Shown: piece after piece, positions 10,837-23,600 of the stretch
Layout of the letters: each line of letters begins with the position of its first letter
Position numbering within the stretch: the first letter of the stretch is position 1
From: Biscogniauxia marginata
Lineage: Eukaryota > Ascomycota > Sordariomycetes > Xylariales > Xylariaceae
NCBI GenBank assembly: GCA_022695795.1
Contig: MU404081.1
Location: forward strand, 310,001-374,000
Direction: 5' to 3'
DNA length: 64,000 nucleotides
Notes under the pieces: model-generated
Database searches by the model: none
Seen by the model: the letters and a program-made list of their open reading frames with translations, nothing else
Told to the model about the DNA's origin: nothing
Program-made: the position numbers and the translations under genes

Positions 10837-12601
10837 TTCCGAGACAAAATGGAGCAGCCAGCCGCCGAGCGACCAAGTCTAAGCGGTAGGCTTGCTATCT
10901 ACGGGCACTCGCCATGGAATGCTGATGCCCGGCCAGGGCGGAGGGAGGCGTGAAGGACGTGTTCAGTCGTCGATGGCGTGGTGAGGCCTTGGAAGTCGTC
11001 GGTCGGGGGGTTCGGGCAGGGACCAGCGAGAATGGCGGGCGGGCGGGCGGGAGTCGGGTCCTCAATTCCAGTCGCACGGTATTCCAGGAACGGATCCAAT
11101 TTTTATTCGATTTTTAATTGTATGTTTTGCTTCCTTTCATCCTAGGCACAGAGATCAGATGTTATCACAGGATGTTGCACATGTCGTGGTAGCGGGGACG
11201 AGAATTGGTGGACCGCGAAGAAGAGTGAGGGCTGGGCGCCGAGAGTTCTTGGGGGTTTGTGAAGAAATAAGAGTTGAGGGAAGAGAGGCTTAGGTAAAAA
11301 AGAGTTGTGCTTGGGTGGTCAGATTGGCTTGGGAATCTCGGATGCGCGAGCGAGGATCCCTGCTAGCCGGGCTGGCAGGTTTTTTTTTAAACGACGGCAC
11401 GAATGGGCACAATGGGGGACTAGATTCCAAGTGCAGGTGGGGAATTCGGGGGGTACTGGTACTGGACTTAGTGTAGACAGAGAATAATAAATCATGGTTG
11501 ACGACTGGCCGTCGTTTCTGTCTCGAAAGTGTTTGAAGATCTACCTGCTTTGGTCCGGACGCGTGATAGGCTCGAGTAGGCAATATACGATACGTATCCT
11601 ATAGGTGGGCGCGAGCATAGACCTCTACTTAAATTTAAATCTAAATCTAAATCAGATTATGCCCGACGGCCACGGTTAAAACTCGCCAGACACAGGACGG
11701 AAGGTGTGTTCGCAGTGTTGCAAGAGAGGCCGGCACTTTATCGTCATGCCAAAGCCTCGGGCGAAAAAGGGAAGTGCTGTCCCCCCCATGTGCCACTCTC
11801 CCGGAAAATTCAAAATAAAGTTGATATGGCGACCAATTACTTGTGCGTCGAGGTCGAACAGTAACGGGGTAAAGGAAGATGCCTCTTTTGGACTTGTTGG
11901 CGAAGTCACGCGCAGGACGCCATATGTATTCCAAATTGTCACCTGGGGAAAGACGGAAAAACTGGAGCAATAGAAATCAATGACCGCAAGCCCCCCTCGG
12001 TAACGAAGACTTGTCCTACCTGCCTAGAAAGGCAAATAACCTCAGTTGGAAAGCAATAGCCTATCGCATCTTATCATTTAAGCATCTAACCTTTTACTTT
12101 TAACCTCAGGCAGGAAGTAGATACAGGTAGGTTACCTACCTGTTTCCTACCTAGGTACCTAGGTACATTAAAAGATGTTGGATGCATCTTTCGATCACTC
12201 TTATTAGTCTTAGTTCCGAGTCTAGCCGGGTCGAGATTATTCAATTCAATTCAATTCAATTTATTAGCTAGCGGTAGCTCCCCTCCGTTTCTTTTGAAAT
12301 ATCTCTAAACTGTAATGTACTTCTTTTGCCTGAAACCCGACCAGGTGGACGCCACTAGTCAAGGCGCGAGTTACCTACACTAGAGTCAGGTACTCTCCTT
12401 GGTATGTCCAGTACTCCGCTCCCCGAGCATGGCGCACATACCACACATGGTACGTGGTCCACATGATAACGGTCACACGAGAAATGCGCACATATGGATG
12501 GTGAGACCTTCGCTCGCTAACAACTAGGTACCTCCAAAGTACCTAACCCAACATGCATACCTAGGTAGGTAGACTAAATACTTATCTACCTACCTGCTTG
12601 C
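10837..12601. other. Intergenic: palH promoter region
   Basis: Upstream flank of palH. Contains a C/G-rich stretch just 5' of the gene, a TTCAA pentanucleotide repeat at 12240-12262 and two clusters of the ACCTAGGT motif (12121-12166 and 12558-12600). Open frames are short and not protein-like. Confidence 0.5.
12240..12262. repeat. TTCAA pentanucleotide repeat
   Basis: Four tandem copies of the five-base unit in intergenic DNA. Confidence 0.85.
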
Positions 12602-14348
12602 TTACTTCTTTTGAATTTTACCCCGCAGGATCACCAGCCTATCGCTGTCCGACATGCCATCAGAGTTCATCGCCAAGAGCCTCCCCAAGAGTTGCTTAGC
12701 CTGCTTGACTGTTGCTGGACCGGAGTTCTTGGCGCTTGGCAAAGCTTGTTGCTCGTGGGCAGCCCTCTTGGCATCCCATCCCGCGGCCACGGCATATCGA
12801 AACCCTGACCTGGGATTGTATTTATATAGCTACCTAGGCACCGGGCTTCCGGCATGTCGTCATTTTACACGAGCAGAAGATGGATCAAATATACATATAT
12901 ACCAACCGTATGGTCGCAGAGTCGTAGAGGGGGAGAGCGTGTGTGTAGATACTTGTGTGTAAGCATCAACTGCTCTATAGCTTCTTCACCAGCTCCGCAT
13001 GTAGGAGATAGTACGGAAAGGGAGAAAAAGCCATCTTCCATTCGTTTGTTCATTAATTCATTCATTATTTCCTCCTCTGGTCACCGAAGATGGACCTTTT
13101 GTACCTGCATCTGCATCTGCAGCTACCTAAGCACGGCAGGTCCAGAACAATCCTTCCCCCTTCCATATACCTCTTCGTTTATCTGTCGAGCGAGGCAAGG
13201 AGAGAGAAGTAGCGATGGATAACCCTTCATCGACGGACCTAAATACAAGAAGAAGAAGAAACCCTCCATGTCGTCAAGACTTCTTTGCTTTGCCTTCCTG
13301 GCCCCTTTCTTTTCCCCCTATCCTCCATTATGCTTTGTTGTGTTGGGAAAGATAAAGAGGGAGAGGGAGAGAAAGAGAGAGAAAGGAGGGGAAAGTTGGA
13401 TTACCCTAGGTAAGTATCCATATCCGCCGCATAGTGCAACTTCAAGTCATCGGCAAGGACAGACCCCGAAGGTGCGGGAGAAGAGGAAGGGCGGGGGCGA
13501 GAGCGAGGGAGAGGGCGACGGGAAGGGAGAGGGCGGCGGGAAGGCAAAGGTGCGTCGGACTGATAGACCTCAATCTCCTCGACGCGAGCTTGGAGAGCGA
13601 CGCGAGGCACGGTGCAGTTTGTGCGGGCGCGGGTGCGGGCGAGAGGGACACCAATTACGTCGTCTTCCTCGTTCTCGTTCTCGTTCTCTTTGTTCTCTCC
13701 CCCGGTCTCCGCGTCGGAGTCTGGGTCGGCAGCCTCGCGGCTCTCCTCGACGCTGGTTCCCTGGTCGTCCGCTCCCTCTAGTCTTCTGGCACCGTCGTTG
13801 TTCTCGTGTCCAAGCTCGGGACTGGGCCGGGACTGGAATCGGGACTGAGGTTCGGCGGCGCCTTCGCTTCTAGCCGTGCCTCCGATCTGGGCTTCGGGCG
13901 ATGGGGCTCTACCCGCCCGCTTGAAGCGCCCAATCTTGGGTCTCTTCGCGGCGCGGTCCCCCTCGTGGCTCGCGGTCAGTTCCGAGGCGTACGTCACGTG
14001 GTGTAGGGGCGAGCGCCCATAGAGTAAGGCTGTAGGGTCGGAAGCTCGTCGGAGAGTGATGGGAATCCCTGCTGCGGGTAGGCAAATCTGGGCCCAGTTC
14101 GGTCGGCCTTGGTAGAAGAAGTCTTCGTCCTCCGCATCGGCGAAGCCATCATCCTCAATATTTACCTTGTCATCGTCCTCGTTGTGGTTGTCAACCGTGG
14201 TAAATGAAGTGATGGCGGTGTTGGTATTGTTGCCGTAGTTCTGCTGCTGGTTCCCAGTAGCCTCGTCCTCAATTTGAATCGAAGGGCTCCCTGGGTTCAG
14301 GGTGAAAGAGGAAGACGTAGGAGAAGACATGATAGGAGAGTACTCCAC
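12602..14348 (-). CDS. Unknown low-complexity protein, with a possible distal C-terminal exon
   Basis: The main exon runs from ATG 14348 (a second ATG at 14330 fits better as start, MSSPTSSSF) to TAA at 13401-13403. It is acidic and low-complexity, with a likely nuclear signal (AAKRPKIGRFKR), an Asn/Glu run (ENENENEEDD) and tandem LPSRRP units. A possible extension is a donor at 13404 (CTAGG/GTAATC, phase 2) joining an acceptor CCCAG at 12810-12814. The new exon, 12602-12809, would add LGSGFRYAVAAGWDAKRA and end in ILRGKIQKK. The phases agree, and the added peptide looks like a real C terminus, but the 595-nt intron is long for this genome. Without the extension the protein is 315 residues (309 from the second ATG). 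I do not recognise the family. Confidence 0.55.
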
Positions 14349-14546
14349 GGTAGCTGGGCTGAAGGTCTCTTGGGGAATCTGAGAACTGCGACAGTAGGGG
14401 AATTGGCGAATATCTTCGTATGAGGTCTCAAAAGCTGCGTTTGGGTGTGTATGTGTTGAATTTTAGATGTGATGATGAGAATGGGGTGTTTGGGGGGATA
14501 GAAGAGTGCTGCCAGTCCCCAATAGAAGGGTTGTTGGTGTTGATGT

Positions 14547-14972
14547 TTACATTGAGACCAGGTCGGGAAGGAGAGAAATTTGAGATTTTAATTCTTGCCT
14601 ACCACCTCGTCGATTAACGTAGGGACCAGGTGTAGAAATGAAGAGTTGACCCACGTATTTCTGAACTTCATTCTCGTTACTGAACCACCAGGGCTCATAG
14701 TAATGCCCTAGGCAAAGTTCTGCTGCCGGGTAGGTGCCGAGGCAAAGGTCACGAACCAGAATCGGCGTGCCTTCCAGGTTGGGCGGCGTATGAGGCAGAC
14801 CTTGGTGATATTTGATAATAGGCTGTTGTGAGGGAGGTTTGTTGACAGACAGACTATATATAACGTATTCATTTTCTGCCCCGTTTCTTATTGGCAAGGT
14901 AATCCAGGTGTGCATTACTGGTTCTTTAAATTCGCAATTTTCACCGCTGTTATTCCCATGAACGTTCTCCAT
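14547..14972 (-). CDS. Possible orphan protein, 141 residues
   Basis: The frame from ATG 14972 to TAA 14547 has a varied, protein-like composition with several Trp and Tyr residues (HYYEPWWF) and no low complexity, unlike chance frames nearby. There is no recognisable domain. It lies 200 bp upstream of the unknown protein at 13.4 kb on the same strand, so it could be a separate orphan gene, a decayed fragment, or an exon of a larger gene. Confidence is low because the surrounding DNA (14.9-15.9 kb) is AT-rich and gene-poor. Confidence 0.3.
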   Translation of the reverse strand: MENVHGNNSGENCEFKEPVMHTWITLPIRNGAENEYVIYSLSVNKPPSQQPIIKYHQGLPHTPPNLEGTPILVRDLCLGTYPAAELCLGHYYEPWWFSNENEVQKYVGQLFISTPGPYVNRRGGRQELKSQISLLPDLVSM

Positions 14973-15952
14973 TTTCTGAGCCTATAGCCTAGGCGGATAG
15001 TAAAGCCCTGAAGTCTATAAACAAAGATTGCTCAAGATGGGCTCAGAAGACTATTGCTAAGGCTGCGTTAATGGTTAAGGGGACTGACCGGCTTACAATT
15101 CGGTGTATGCCAGGTATTTATAGACAGAGAATAATTATATATACGGCGTCGTATATGAATTTTAACTTGCCAGTGACCGGGGATGAAGGCTTGAGATAAG
15201 CACACTGATGTTAAATATTGATTGAGGGATTGTTGGTAAACAAGGGGGGAGGCTACGGCACCTTTTATAAAATATAGCATCTGGGACGTTTAAGGAACGG
15301 GTATTATGACGTACATATTCACTATATGATGGTAGGAGTGAGTAACCAATCTTGCTTGAATTACATGTTACAAAATCTAATGTGTTAACTGCGTAAGATG
15401 TGCGTACAGCTGGTTTCTCTGTGAATCCCGCGAGGATTACAAGATTGGGAAATAGTAGCAGGTTTCACAGTGAATATCACAAAACCTTTTGTAGGTAACC
15501 ATTTTATCAAGGGACTAAAATTTCATGAAAGGTCAGAAAACTATATATTGGGTGTAAATTAGTAATTGAGACGAGCACGTGAATAGTGAAAATGTAGATA
15601 ATATATGAGTGTCTCTGTTGTTCAAAGATCATATTGTAGCTACTCGTTGCCATTGACTTGTTCAGCAGCAATTATCCAGCAAGTGTGTGAAAATTACTGA
15701 TACACAAAGAGATTCGGCCAAAACTCTCTAGTTAGAGGGAGATGTTTTGATAAGAGGAACCACGAATAGGTGGATGTCCCTGCTTAAGGATACTAATTTA
15801 TTACTAGACCCTAGAAGCTATTCATTATTCTGCTGAATCCAGGTCTCCTCCTCTAGTAGGGTTAATTACCAATACTTGACATTTCACCCCTCACATCACC
15901 GCTGCGTCAGGTGCTCCTGCTGGCTTGCAGTCCCCAAAGTCTACCCCTTGCT
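14973..15952. other. AT-rich intergenic region
   Basis: About 1 kb of AT-rich sequence with frequent stops in all frames. Nothing recognisable was seen. Confidence 0.5.
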
Positions 15953-18900
15953 TTACTCGGAATCCTGTGTCAAGTCGGTGTTGATGACTATGTCGTCTTT
16001 TCCCTTCAGATGCATGATGATAGTTAACCCTTCAATCCCCAAGTTGTCCTCCTGGCCCTCGGCCTCCTGTTCATTTTGTGCGGCTGACACAATTCCTGAC
16101 TCCTCCTAGGAAGCTCGCGTCGACATCTCAGCCTTCAAAAGTCTGATTTCGGCGGTCAATGCTAAATATCGGTCTTTCCAGCTGCAATCATGATTTGGGG
16201 GTGCAATTGGAGCTGGGCGATGTATCTCTAGGTCAGAAGGTCTATCGACAAACGAAGGTCCCTCTCCGTGTGTGAGTTCGTCATAAGAAATGTGGCTTCG
16301 AGATTCATTGGCACTCTCGAGATCTGATGCAATATGTCGGGGCTGTAAAGGTGTGCCAACAATTTCACTTGTGGAATTTGCTTCTGAAGTCCAACCCTCG
16401 CGTTTTTCATGACCCTCCGAAAGGAGCTTCGATAACTCCGCTTCGGCACGGAGAGTTGCCTTCCGGTAGTGTTCTTGTACGGGTTGGGACTCGCGCCAAG
16501 TCTCTCCTATTGTGTCGTGAGGCTCTGGGATCTCTGGGATCTCTGGAACGTCTGGACTCAGGAGTTTGGAGACTCGACCATGAAAAGGTTGTGGAGTGAG
16601 AACACGGCTTTCGTCGTCGATCTGGAATGAATTTTGTTGAACCTGTGCTGATGAATGTTGGTGAACTAACTTGGAATTTTTTGACACCTCACGGGATTGT
16701 ACATGTAGCTCTGCCGGAAGATCTAGCTAAGATTCCGTGTTTTGATGTTGGGTTACGTGCAAAGCAGTCGATGGAGATGGCGCGGCCACTCGTTGAAAGT
16801 CATGATTTAAGTTTGCGAAACGACTGCGTGGGTTTCTCGTCGTCTCATAGTCATGTATGGAACTCTTTGAGCGGGTCAGTTTCTTCCTGTTGAAATCTTC
16901 GACAGCGATGTTGGAAAGGTAGCCGTGATTGTGTTCAAGGCACCCATGACTCCTTGTATCAATGTGTCTGAGCCTGGCGGTAGCATCCGCTGCTTCTCTA
17001 CGCGGATGTTGTAACCATGATGGCGGACTTAATAGTCTACCTTTGGGTGTATATTCCTTAGGTTGCCCGTCATGTGTAACCCCCTCCGTGAATGTCGAGT
17101 TCACTAACTTGCCGTATTCTTCACGACTCCTGGAGGAAAGCTCCTTCTTATCCACAACATGATCCACAGTATGAGTATTTGCTGGGACTTTGTTGGTTTC
17201 CTGGAAAGACCCATTCTAAGGGCTTGAATCCCCACCGGATACCACTGGCGGAGACCCCTTCATTGTGCCACTCCCTTTGGTCTCTGCAAAATGGATAGGT
17301 TTTGTATGCTTGATGCGATGAGGCAGCTGAGTGGGAGTATGAACATCATCACGCCCATATGCCGAGGAAATTTGTCGGTGATCATGCCTTTGAGGAATAT
17401 CCGTACGATCCTTTGATGCGGTATGTGCAGCAGTCTTCAATTGACTGGCAGATGCATTGGTCTCAAGGTGTCGCTTAACTTGAGCACTTCTATTCATCCT
17501 TTCATAATCTGTCACTTCTCTAATTGTAGTCGCCTCGGCAGCCCTGTTATTTAGCCTAGGACCTGGGTGATTTCGAGTATCATTTACTGATACTCGATGT
17601 ACATCATGTCTAGGATGCCCAGGTGGAACAACATCCTGAGCGTATTCAAAAGAGCTAACTCGTGTGACTGGTTGAATATGGGTAAGGGGCTCAAGTTGCC
17701 GTAGAGGCTCGATATTTGCCCTGCTTGATGATTCTGAGGGAGCAATTACAGTCTGGCTAGGCGGCTTGCCATGAGTATTTTTGAGGTGGTCATGAGCATC
17801 GTGACCAATCGCCGCCGAAAGGTGTTCTATAATATGATGGGTGTTATGAAAACCAGCAGAATGATGCCGATGAATTGTATCATTGCCCGAGTCGGGAGCC
17901 GCCTTACGAGATTTTGACTTAACTGGCTTTGACTCCGATGAAGGTGTCAGAGGAATTGCAGTTGGTAATTCCTGAGCAGACTCTTCCTGTCTCTCGCTCC
18001 TGCTACTTCTTTTCAAGGCACATGCTACACTGTGCCGGAAAGGATAGTGTCCGTCGTGCGTTGCTCTGCAGGTGGGATCGTCACACTCGGCCTGCATTGT
18101 AGAATTATTGATGGTATGGTCTACAGCTCGAGCTCGGGCTTCTTTGTCCGCAATCAGAAAAGGATTCTGCTGAATTGAACAGGTACGCTGATTGTGTGTT
18201 GTGTGGATATGTTCCGATTGTGCACATGGCCTTTGCGCCGCTGCTGTAGACGATCTTTCCTGACGTGTTTCTTCTGACTTGAAGGCCTCCTCCGTGGCCT
18301 TTTCAAGGTGATATCTTTGGCGGAGAGTAGAGGACTGTTGGGTTACATGTGAATGATTTCCGCTGTGGGCAGTCGCACAGCCGCCCTCGTATGTCCGCTG
18401 AGTTTGGATAGCCGGGCTAGGATGATGTGAGAAGTTAACGTGCGCTCCTTCAGTGCTCTCAGATACTTTACAGACACATCTTTGGCAAATTTGATGCCCG
18501 CAAAAATTGCAGTGAGTTGATGGCCAAGTTCGTGCAGAACAGACATGACAGATTCTACAAAACCTTTGGGGGGTAGCATTGCCATCTAATAAAAGAGACA
18601 AGTCTTCCTCGACCGGAAGCCACTCAGGTACTTCATCATTGCTATAATCGAACGATTTCTGAGCTGGCCTTCGTCGGTGGCCGGCTGCAGTCATGTCGGA
18701 CACTCGCGGAGTTAACGACGCCTTTGGTGTCCTATCAATACAGACTGCAGGATCCAGCCAGGACCTGGAAGTGCTCCTACAGAAGGAAGTAGCAAAATAG
18801 GTTGACATTGGTCCAAGGTTGGCTTTGACGATCCGGATAGGGGATCGCGGCTTAACTGCGAACCGTTCCTGGTCATATTTGTTACCAAGATGGCTTAAGG

Positions 18901-19027
18901 AGCAGGTATGCCGAAGCACCCCTGGTTGTGCAGAAGATGGCAACATGCTATCGGGCGAATCCAACCTATTGACGACGAGAGCATGTTCTATATCACGCCT
19001 CTTGTGCCCACTTTCGAAAGCTAGCAA
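15953..19027 (-). CDS. Unknown zinc-binding protein, frame interrupted by three in-frame TAG codons
   Basis: One reading frame runs from 19027 down to a TAA at 15953-15955, about 1,024 codons. It is cut only by TAG at 17216-17218, 16727-16729 and 16106-16108. The first 603 residues contain a Cys cluster, C157-x2-C160-x2-C163-x9-C173-x2-C176-x4-C181-x2-C184 (counted from the ATG at 19027), in a region reading FCRICHVCSARTWPSTHC; later comes a Cys/His patch (CDDPTCRATHDGHYPFRH). The far C terminus holds a helical stretch (WKDRYLALTAEIRLLKAE) and then GIEGLTIIMHLKGKDDIVI, both with the look of conserved blocks. The first TAG could be removed by a 42-nt phase-0 intron (17201-17242). The others have no good intron. 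The true start may be a later Met (residue 74 or 112). Either a nonsense-mutated gene or a recoded one; function unknown. Confidence 0.55.
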
Positions 19028-19716
19028 TGAATGCTTATGCGGACTGAACCATAGCCTATTTACGTTGAACTGGTGTATCGTGGACCGGATAAACCGGGAG
19101 TGCGACCAACGTCCCTAATCAAAAGATGTATTCTCTCGCTTCCGGGTAGTCAGTTCAGAATCTTTGGAAGAGAGGCGATGTCGGTGGAGAAGGCTGTAAG
19201 ATCGACGGGGCTGGAACTGAATAGTCCCACTAGGAATGAGCTCCCCGGCTATAGGCTCGGGCTCGTAGGGCTGAAGTTCAGGCGTGTCAATGGATGAACC
19301 ACACTAAGAACCGGTAGTCATAGCTGGGATCGAGGCTGGGTCGTAATAACAATATTAATACTGAGTAGGACTTTGGCCAGTGATGAGCAATCGCCGAGTG
19401 CAACAGAACAATGAATGCATCTACACCGCAAATAGACATAAAATGGGCCGGTTTGAGAAATCGGTTAGCATTAATCTAGGTGGATGGGTTCAAATGCCGT
19501 AAGTAGGAGAGCGGCTTTGGCTTTAAATTAGCTTATGAGACAGCACACAGCCGCGACTATCGGCAGGTATAGGCCTCAATGAGATAATATTTGGTTGATA
19601 GGAAAGCACGAGCTTGTAGACCACATAAGTATCAATTCCATGCTGATGCCTCCTCAGGGGAGTAGGAAATAATGATGTACACGTTGAGGTTGCGTCCCTC
19701 TCTATACCTGTACACT
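19028..19716. other. Intergenic: upstream of the zinc-binding gene, 3' of atp16
   Basis: This short interval between two minus-strand genes has no supported frame. It should hold the promoter of the zinc-binding gene and the 3' UTR of atp16. Confidence 0.5.
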
Positions 19717-20497
19717 CTATTTGAGAACGGATTGCAAGCTCTCCAACACCTGTAAATTGTGAGTTATATGAACAGGAGCATTTGCAAAATAGGTCTCTTA
19801 CCTCTAACTCGATCTTGGCCTCTGCGACATCCTGCTCACTGCCACCGCCGTTTGCGACTTTCTGCGCTTCGGCAATCTGAGACTTGACAGCCTCCGCGCT
19901 GAAGTCCTCCAAAGGGTAACCCTCTACTGCGTTGATGCTCAACACTGAGTTGGGCTGCACGGTGGCAAAACCACCCGACACTATAATGATTCGATGTTCA
20001 GTACGGTAATCCGACGCCTCCTCCTCGGACGCACATACGGAAGAATTGCTTGGTGGTACCGTTCTCCTCAACAACTTCGATAAGGCCAGGCTTCAATTGC
20101 TCAATCGACGGAACGTGGTTGGCTAGAACACCCATTTCTCCAGACTCGGCGGGAAGGTTGACCTGGACGACACCTTGGGATGTGTAGATAGACTATTGCG
20201 GGAATTAGCAATCGATGTTTGTCGTACGCAGGCGCCTTCGAAACGGGCGTTCGACGATGTCCCCACGAAATCGGTAGATCGACGATGTGTGTGAAATCGT
20301 ACCTGGTGAGGAAGAGACAGGTTCAGCTTGATCTAAAGCAAGAGTTAGCAGAATATCGGTAGAAATCAAGACTGGAAAAGGCAAACCTTGTCGGGTGCGG
20401 CATCAGCGTAGGTTCTCCGCTGCAGAGGCTGGATAGGAAGCCGCATAGCTGCGGGACGAGCTCTCAGAGCTGTGCGGGCGACGCGAAGAGTGTTCAT
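19717..20497 (-). CDS. atp16: Mitochondrial F1Fo ATP synthase subunit delta (ATP16 type)
   Basis: Central-stalk subunit of F1, the homologue of bacterial epsilon, in the mitochondrial matrix. Five exons on the minus strand: 20387-20497, 20303-20332, 20039-20192, 19802-19980 and 19717-19749. Introns are 54, 110, 58 and 52 nt with GT...AG ends. The product is 168 residues. It has an Arg-rich mitochondrial presequence (MNTLRVARTALRARPAAMR), then the beta-sandwich domain including SGEMGVLANHVPSIEQLKPG and SGGFATVQPNSVLSINAVE, and the C-terminal helical hairpin ending LESLQSVLK. The 30-nt second exon is supported by the family's KLNLSLPHQ segment. Length is normal. Two CACGTG boxes lie 134 and 173 bp upstream of the ATG. 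Confidence 0.95.
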
Positions 20498-20630
20498 GAC
20501 GATTGGTGCTGTCAATTGAGGCAATACGTGACAGTACAAGCTCACGATGGGCGTCAAGCAAATTGAGACTCAATGTTGAATGCCGGGATTTCGGATTACT
20601 GGGGTCTAGCCTTATCGGGCTTGGCTTGAG

Positions 20631-20675
20631 CACGTGCCTTGAAGCATGACGACTGACTGACGGATGTATCACGTG
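20631..20675. promoter_or_regulatory. Paired CACGTG boxes upstream of atp16
   Basis: CACGTG occurs at 20631-20636 and 20670-20675, within 180 bp 5' of the atp16 start. This hexamer is the bHLH (Cbf1-like) binding core. About ten copies exist in the whole window, fewer than chance would give, so only the pairing and position are suggestive. Confidence 0.3.
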
Positions 20676-23600
20676 CATATTATTAGTCATCTCAAATACT
20701 CATCCTCGAATTAGGTAAGTTTCTAGTTTATAGGCGTTACAGGACTAGTCAAAGCACGACACTACCTAGAAAGGACTGAATTTCCAGACTAACACCACTA
20801 CAACCTCTAAATCATTTCAGCGTGCTAGGCTTGCTATCGGTCTTGTACTCCAATCCTACTGTTTTCTATCAATGTGTGCAAATTATCAGGCAGCTATGAA
20901 GTTACAGCAAGTGGCTGATCGACACGGGGTATCGTACTCGGATGACTATCTGTGCATGGCAAATCCTGTTGTGGTGAGAATGATCCACCATCATCAACCT
21001 TGGTAGAAGATGAAGCCTCCCGCTCTTAACATGGGCTTTCCCTGGTGATCGAATCTGGTGGTGGGGTATAGGTACTCGTATCTTCTGGAACAGCCATGAG
21101 CTATATGGAGATCGCAAGCCGTATATTATGTCCATCAGTCTACGTCACAGTCTGATATGGTGGTGTGCTTCGGGGATTTTGTGATGGCGTGAGGTTCTGT
21201 CATAGAACTGCAGCTTGTGATTTTCACATGGACACACCAATAACATTATAGAGTTGACCGCGGCTCGGGCCTAGGGTAAGTGTTTCCGTTGCACCGCAAA
21301 GAGGACTGGATATTTTAAGTATGGTAGGTTTCACATCTGGCTAGAGGGTATGTCATCATTAACATTTCCCGTTAGATTAAACGTTGCCCTGCCAAGCTCG
21401 GGGTTGATCGTGTTGTTGTAGCACGATCTTTTCTCGGGAGACAACCTCTGTACTATCTAGGTAGTCGACGGTTCTGGGATTCGAACTTGGCAACTACTGA
21501 GATCATCTTTCTGTAGCGCTATGTATTCTGCTGCATAAATGAGACAGACATGCTGCAGATCCGGACGCGTAGTCCTCTCCAATATTCGGCATGGCACTAC
21601 GAGCAGCTAAGCCCTCCAGTGTCGATACTTGCATCATGTCGGCTTACAATTCATCCCCAGAGCTAGACCCCGCTCCTTCACAGATAGCAAGGATTATACG
21701 CCAGCCCGCCGATTCCCACGTCAGGCTGTGATATGATCAAAATTTCGATATCACACAGTGGATCCTGGAAACCCTACTGACCTCAGTCTAGTTGTCAGTA
21801 GATGTAGGTGAGGGGTTCAAAGTCCACAGTCCCTAAGTCAATGCCAACTCGTGCCCAGCACAGAAAGCAGGCTCGAAGCATCAACTCAGTCAAGCGCTCT
21901 ATTATCTAGTGCTACGTGCTCTTGCTACCCAATGCTGGTGGTGCCGCATTGCCGTCTGGCAAATCGAAAGTTCGCTCTGCTACTAAGCAATAGGCGCTCC
22001 AACCACAAGATGCGGGGTTCTAGACGCTAGGTAGCTCGGCTAGAAGCTAGAAACTAGAAAGATCACGACAGTTCCAACCTGCGAAGTCCAACGTGGGAGG
22101 CAAGGATGGATGGGACCCAAATCATCGGGGACAACAAATATCGAGTCTGCAAGTGTAGCAAAGTGGCAGAAGCCACAAGCCACGGCCATCTTGATGACCA
22201 TCGGCGGGTATAATAACGACGGGAATAAGCCAAGCTTGTTAAAATCTTAGCCTGGCACTCGAAATGGGGAACACGTTGGTTGGAGATTAGAGAAGCTCAA
22301 TAGCTTGGTTAGTTAGGGGCATACGCTAAGGGTGAGATTATCATATGCACAAGGTCATGTTCACTACCACCATGCCACATGATTTTCTGAAGTATAGCGA
22401 GTCTTTAGTCGGGCAAATTATGCCGTGTAAGTCATGGCTGTCGACGACTTGTGTCTCCATTCGGGGTTCCCTGCATCGAAGGAAGGCATCTGAAGAGTTT
22501 AAAAAAATGTGCATCAAGAAGACCAACCTAAATGCCTTAAACGGTATCGGCGTATACCTGGGGGATTCCTGGCGTCACACCAGCGCATGAAAACATACAT
22601 AAGCACATCTTGCACGTGTTGTACGACACCTGCGCTACTATTTTGGATGTCACAGCGGGCTGCAGGGTCCTAGTGGTTTCAACCCGGGCCAGTGATGTCA
22701 GAGGGGCATGATGGTGTGTATGTTTCGTGTCTGGTCGAAGAAATCGCAAATGGCGAGAGAAAGCAGAACAGTCGAGTCGCGCGACAGAAGAGCGAATCAC
22801 AGGTAGGTAGACAGATGTAGTGTGACGCCAACTCCCCAAAGTGTTTTGTCACCTTGCTTCCCAGGCGCATTGTCATCAGACCTGAGGCTAGAATTCGGAG
22901 AAGGTTGATGATTACAGAGTGAACTAACTCCTCGAAACCCAAGTCGGTCACCCATGCTGCTACGGCGAACTTGGAATATTGTAACTAGTATCGTGCCACG
23001 GGGTTTAGGACTAAAGTCTTAGTCTAAGGTCATCAGAAAACTTTCACGCCATAAGACGGTAAGTAGGTATGTAGTCTAATAAGTTCACCGCCTTCTCGAA
23101 GGACGGAATACCGAACAGGCGATTTATACCCGCGAACTTGAGATCGGTTAAAATTAGGTGGTAGTCGGTAGGCTCGGAGTGAAATAAGCATGGAAGGTTG
23201 AGAGTTGTGAGGCTGGGCTGATGTACGTATCCTGCACATGTTCATACATCGCCACGAGGGGATAGAAGCAACTAGGTTAAAGTCAACGCCGATATAGTGG
23301 CATGTTCAACTTACGGGGCCCAAGTTTTCTCAGATCGCGTTGTGCCGGACCAGGGTTAGTGCCTTGGCCGCTTTTACAGCAGACTTGATGGCAGTAATGG
23401 AAGTACGGTAGCAGCAGCTCGCCTCACCGTCTCAGTCACATGCTCTGGGATATATACTAATACGAGAAACGGACCGCTAAAACGGATTGGCAATAACGGT
23501 TAGGTAGAGGCTACGGACCTCTTTGATCTGCGGATAATCTCCTGACTATCGATTCCTTCATGATACAACATGAACTACCTCATGTCGCATACCTCCAGTT

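Noticed and set aside
21470..21495. tRNA-like T-arm (GATTCGAAC) on the minus strand
   Set aside because: The flanking bases cannot form the five-pair T stem and no anticodon or acceptor stem could be drawn.
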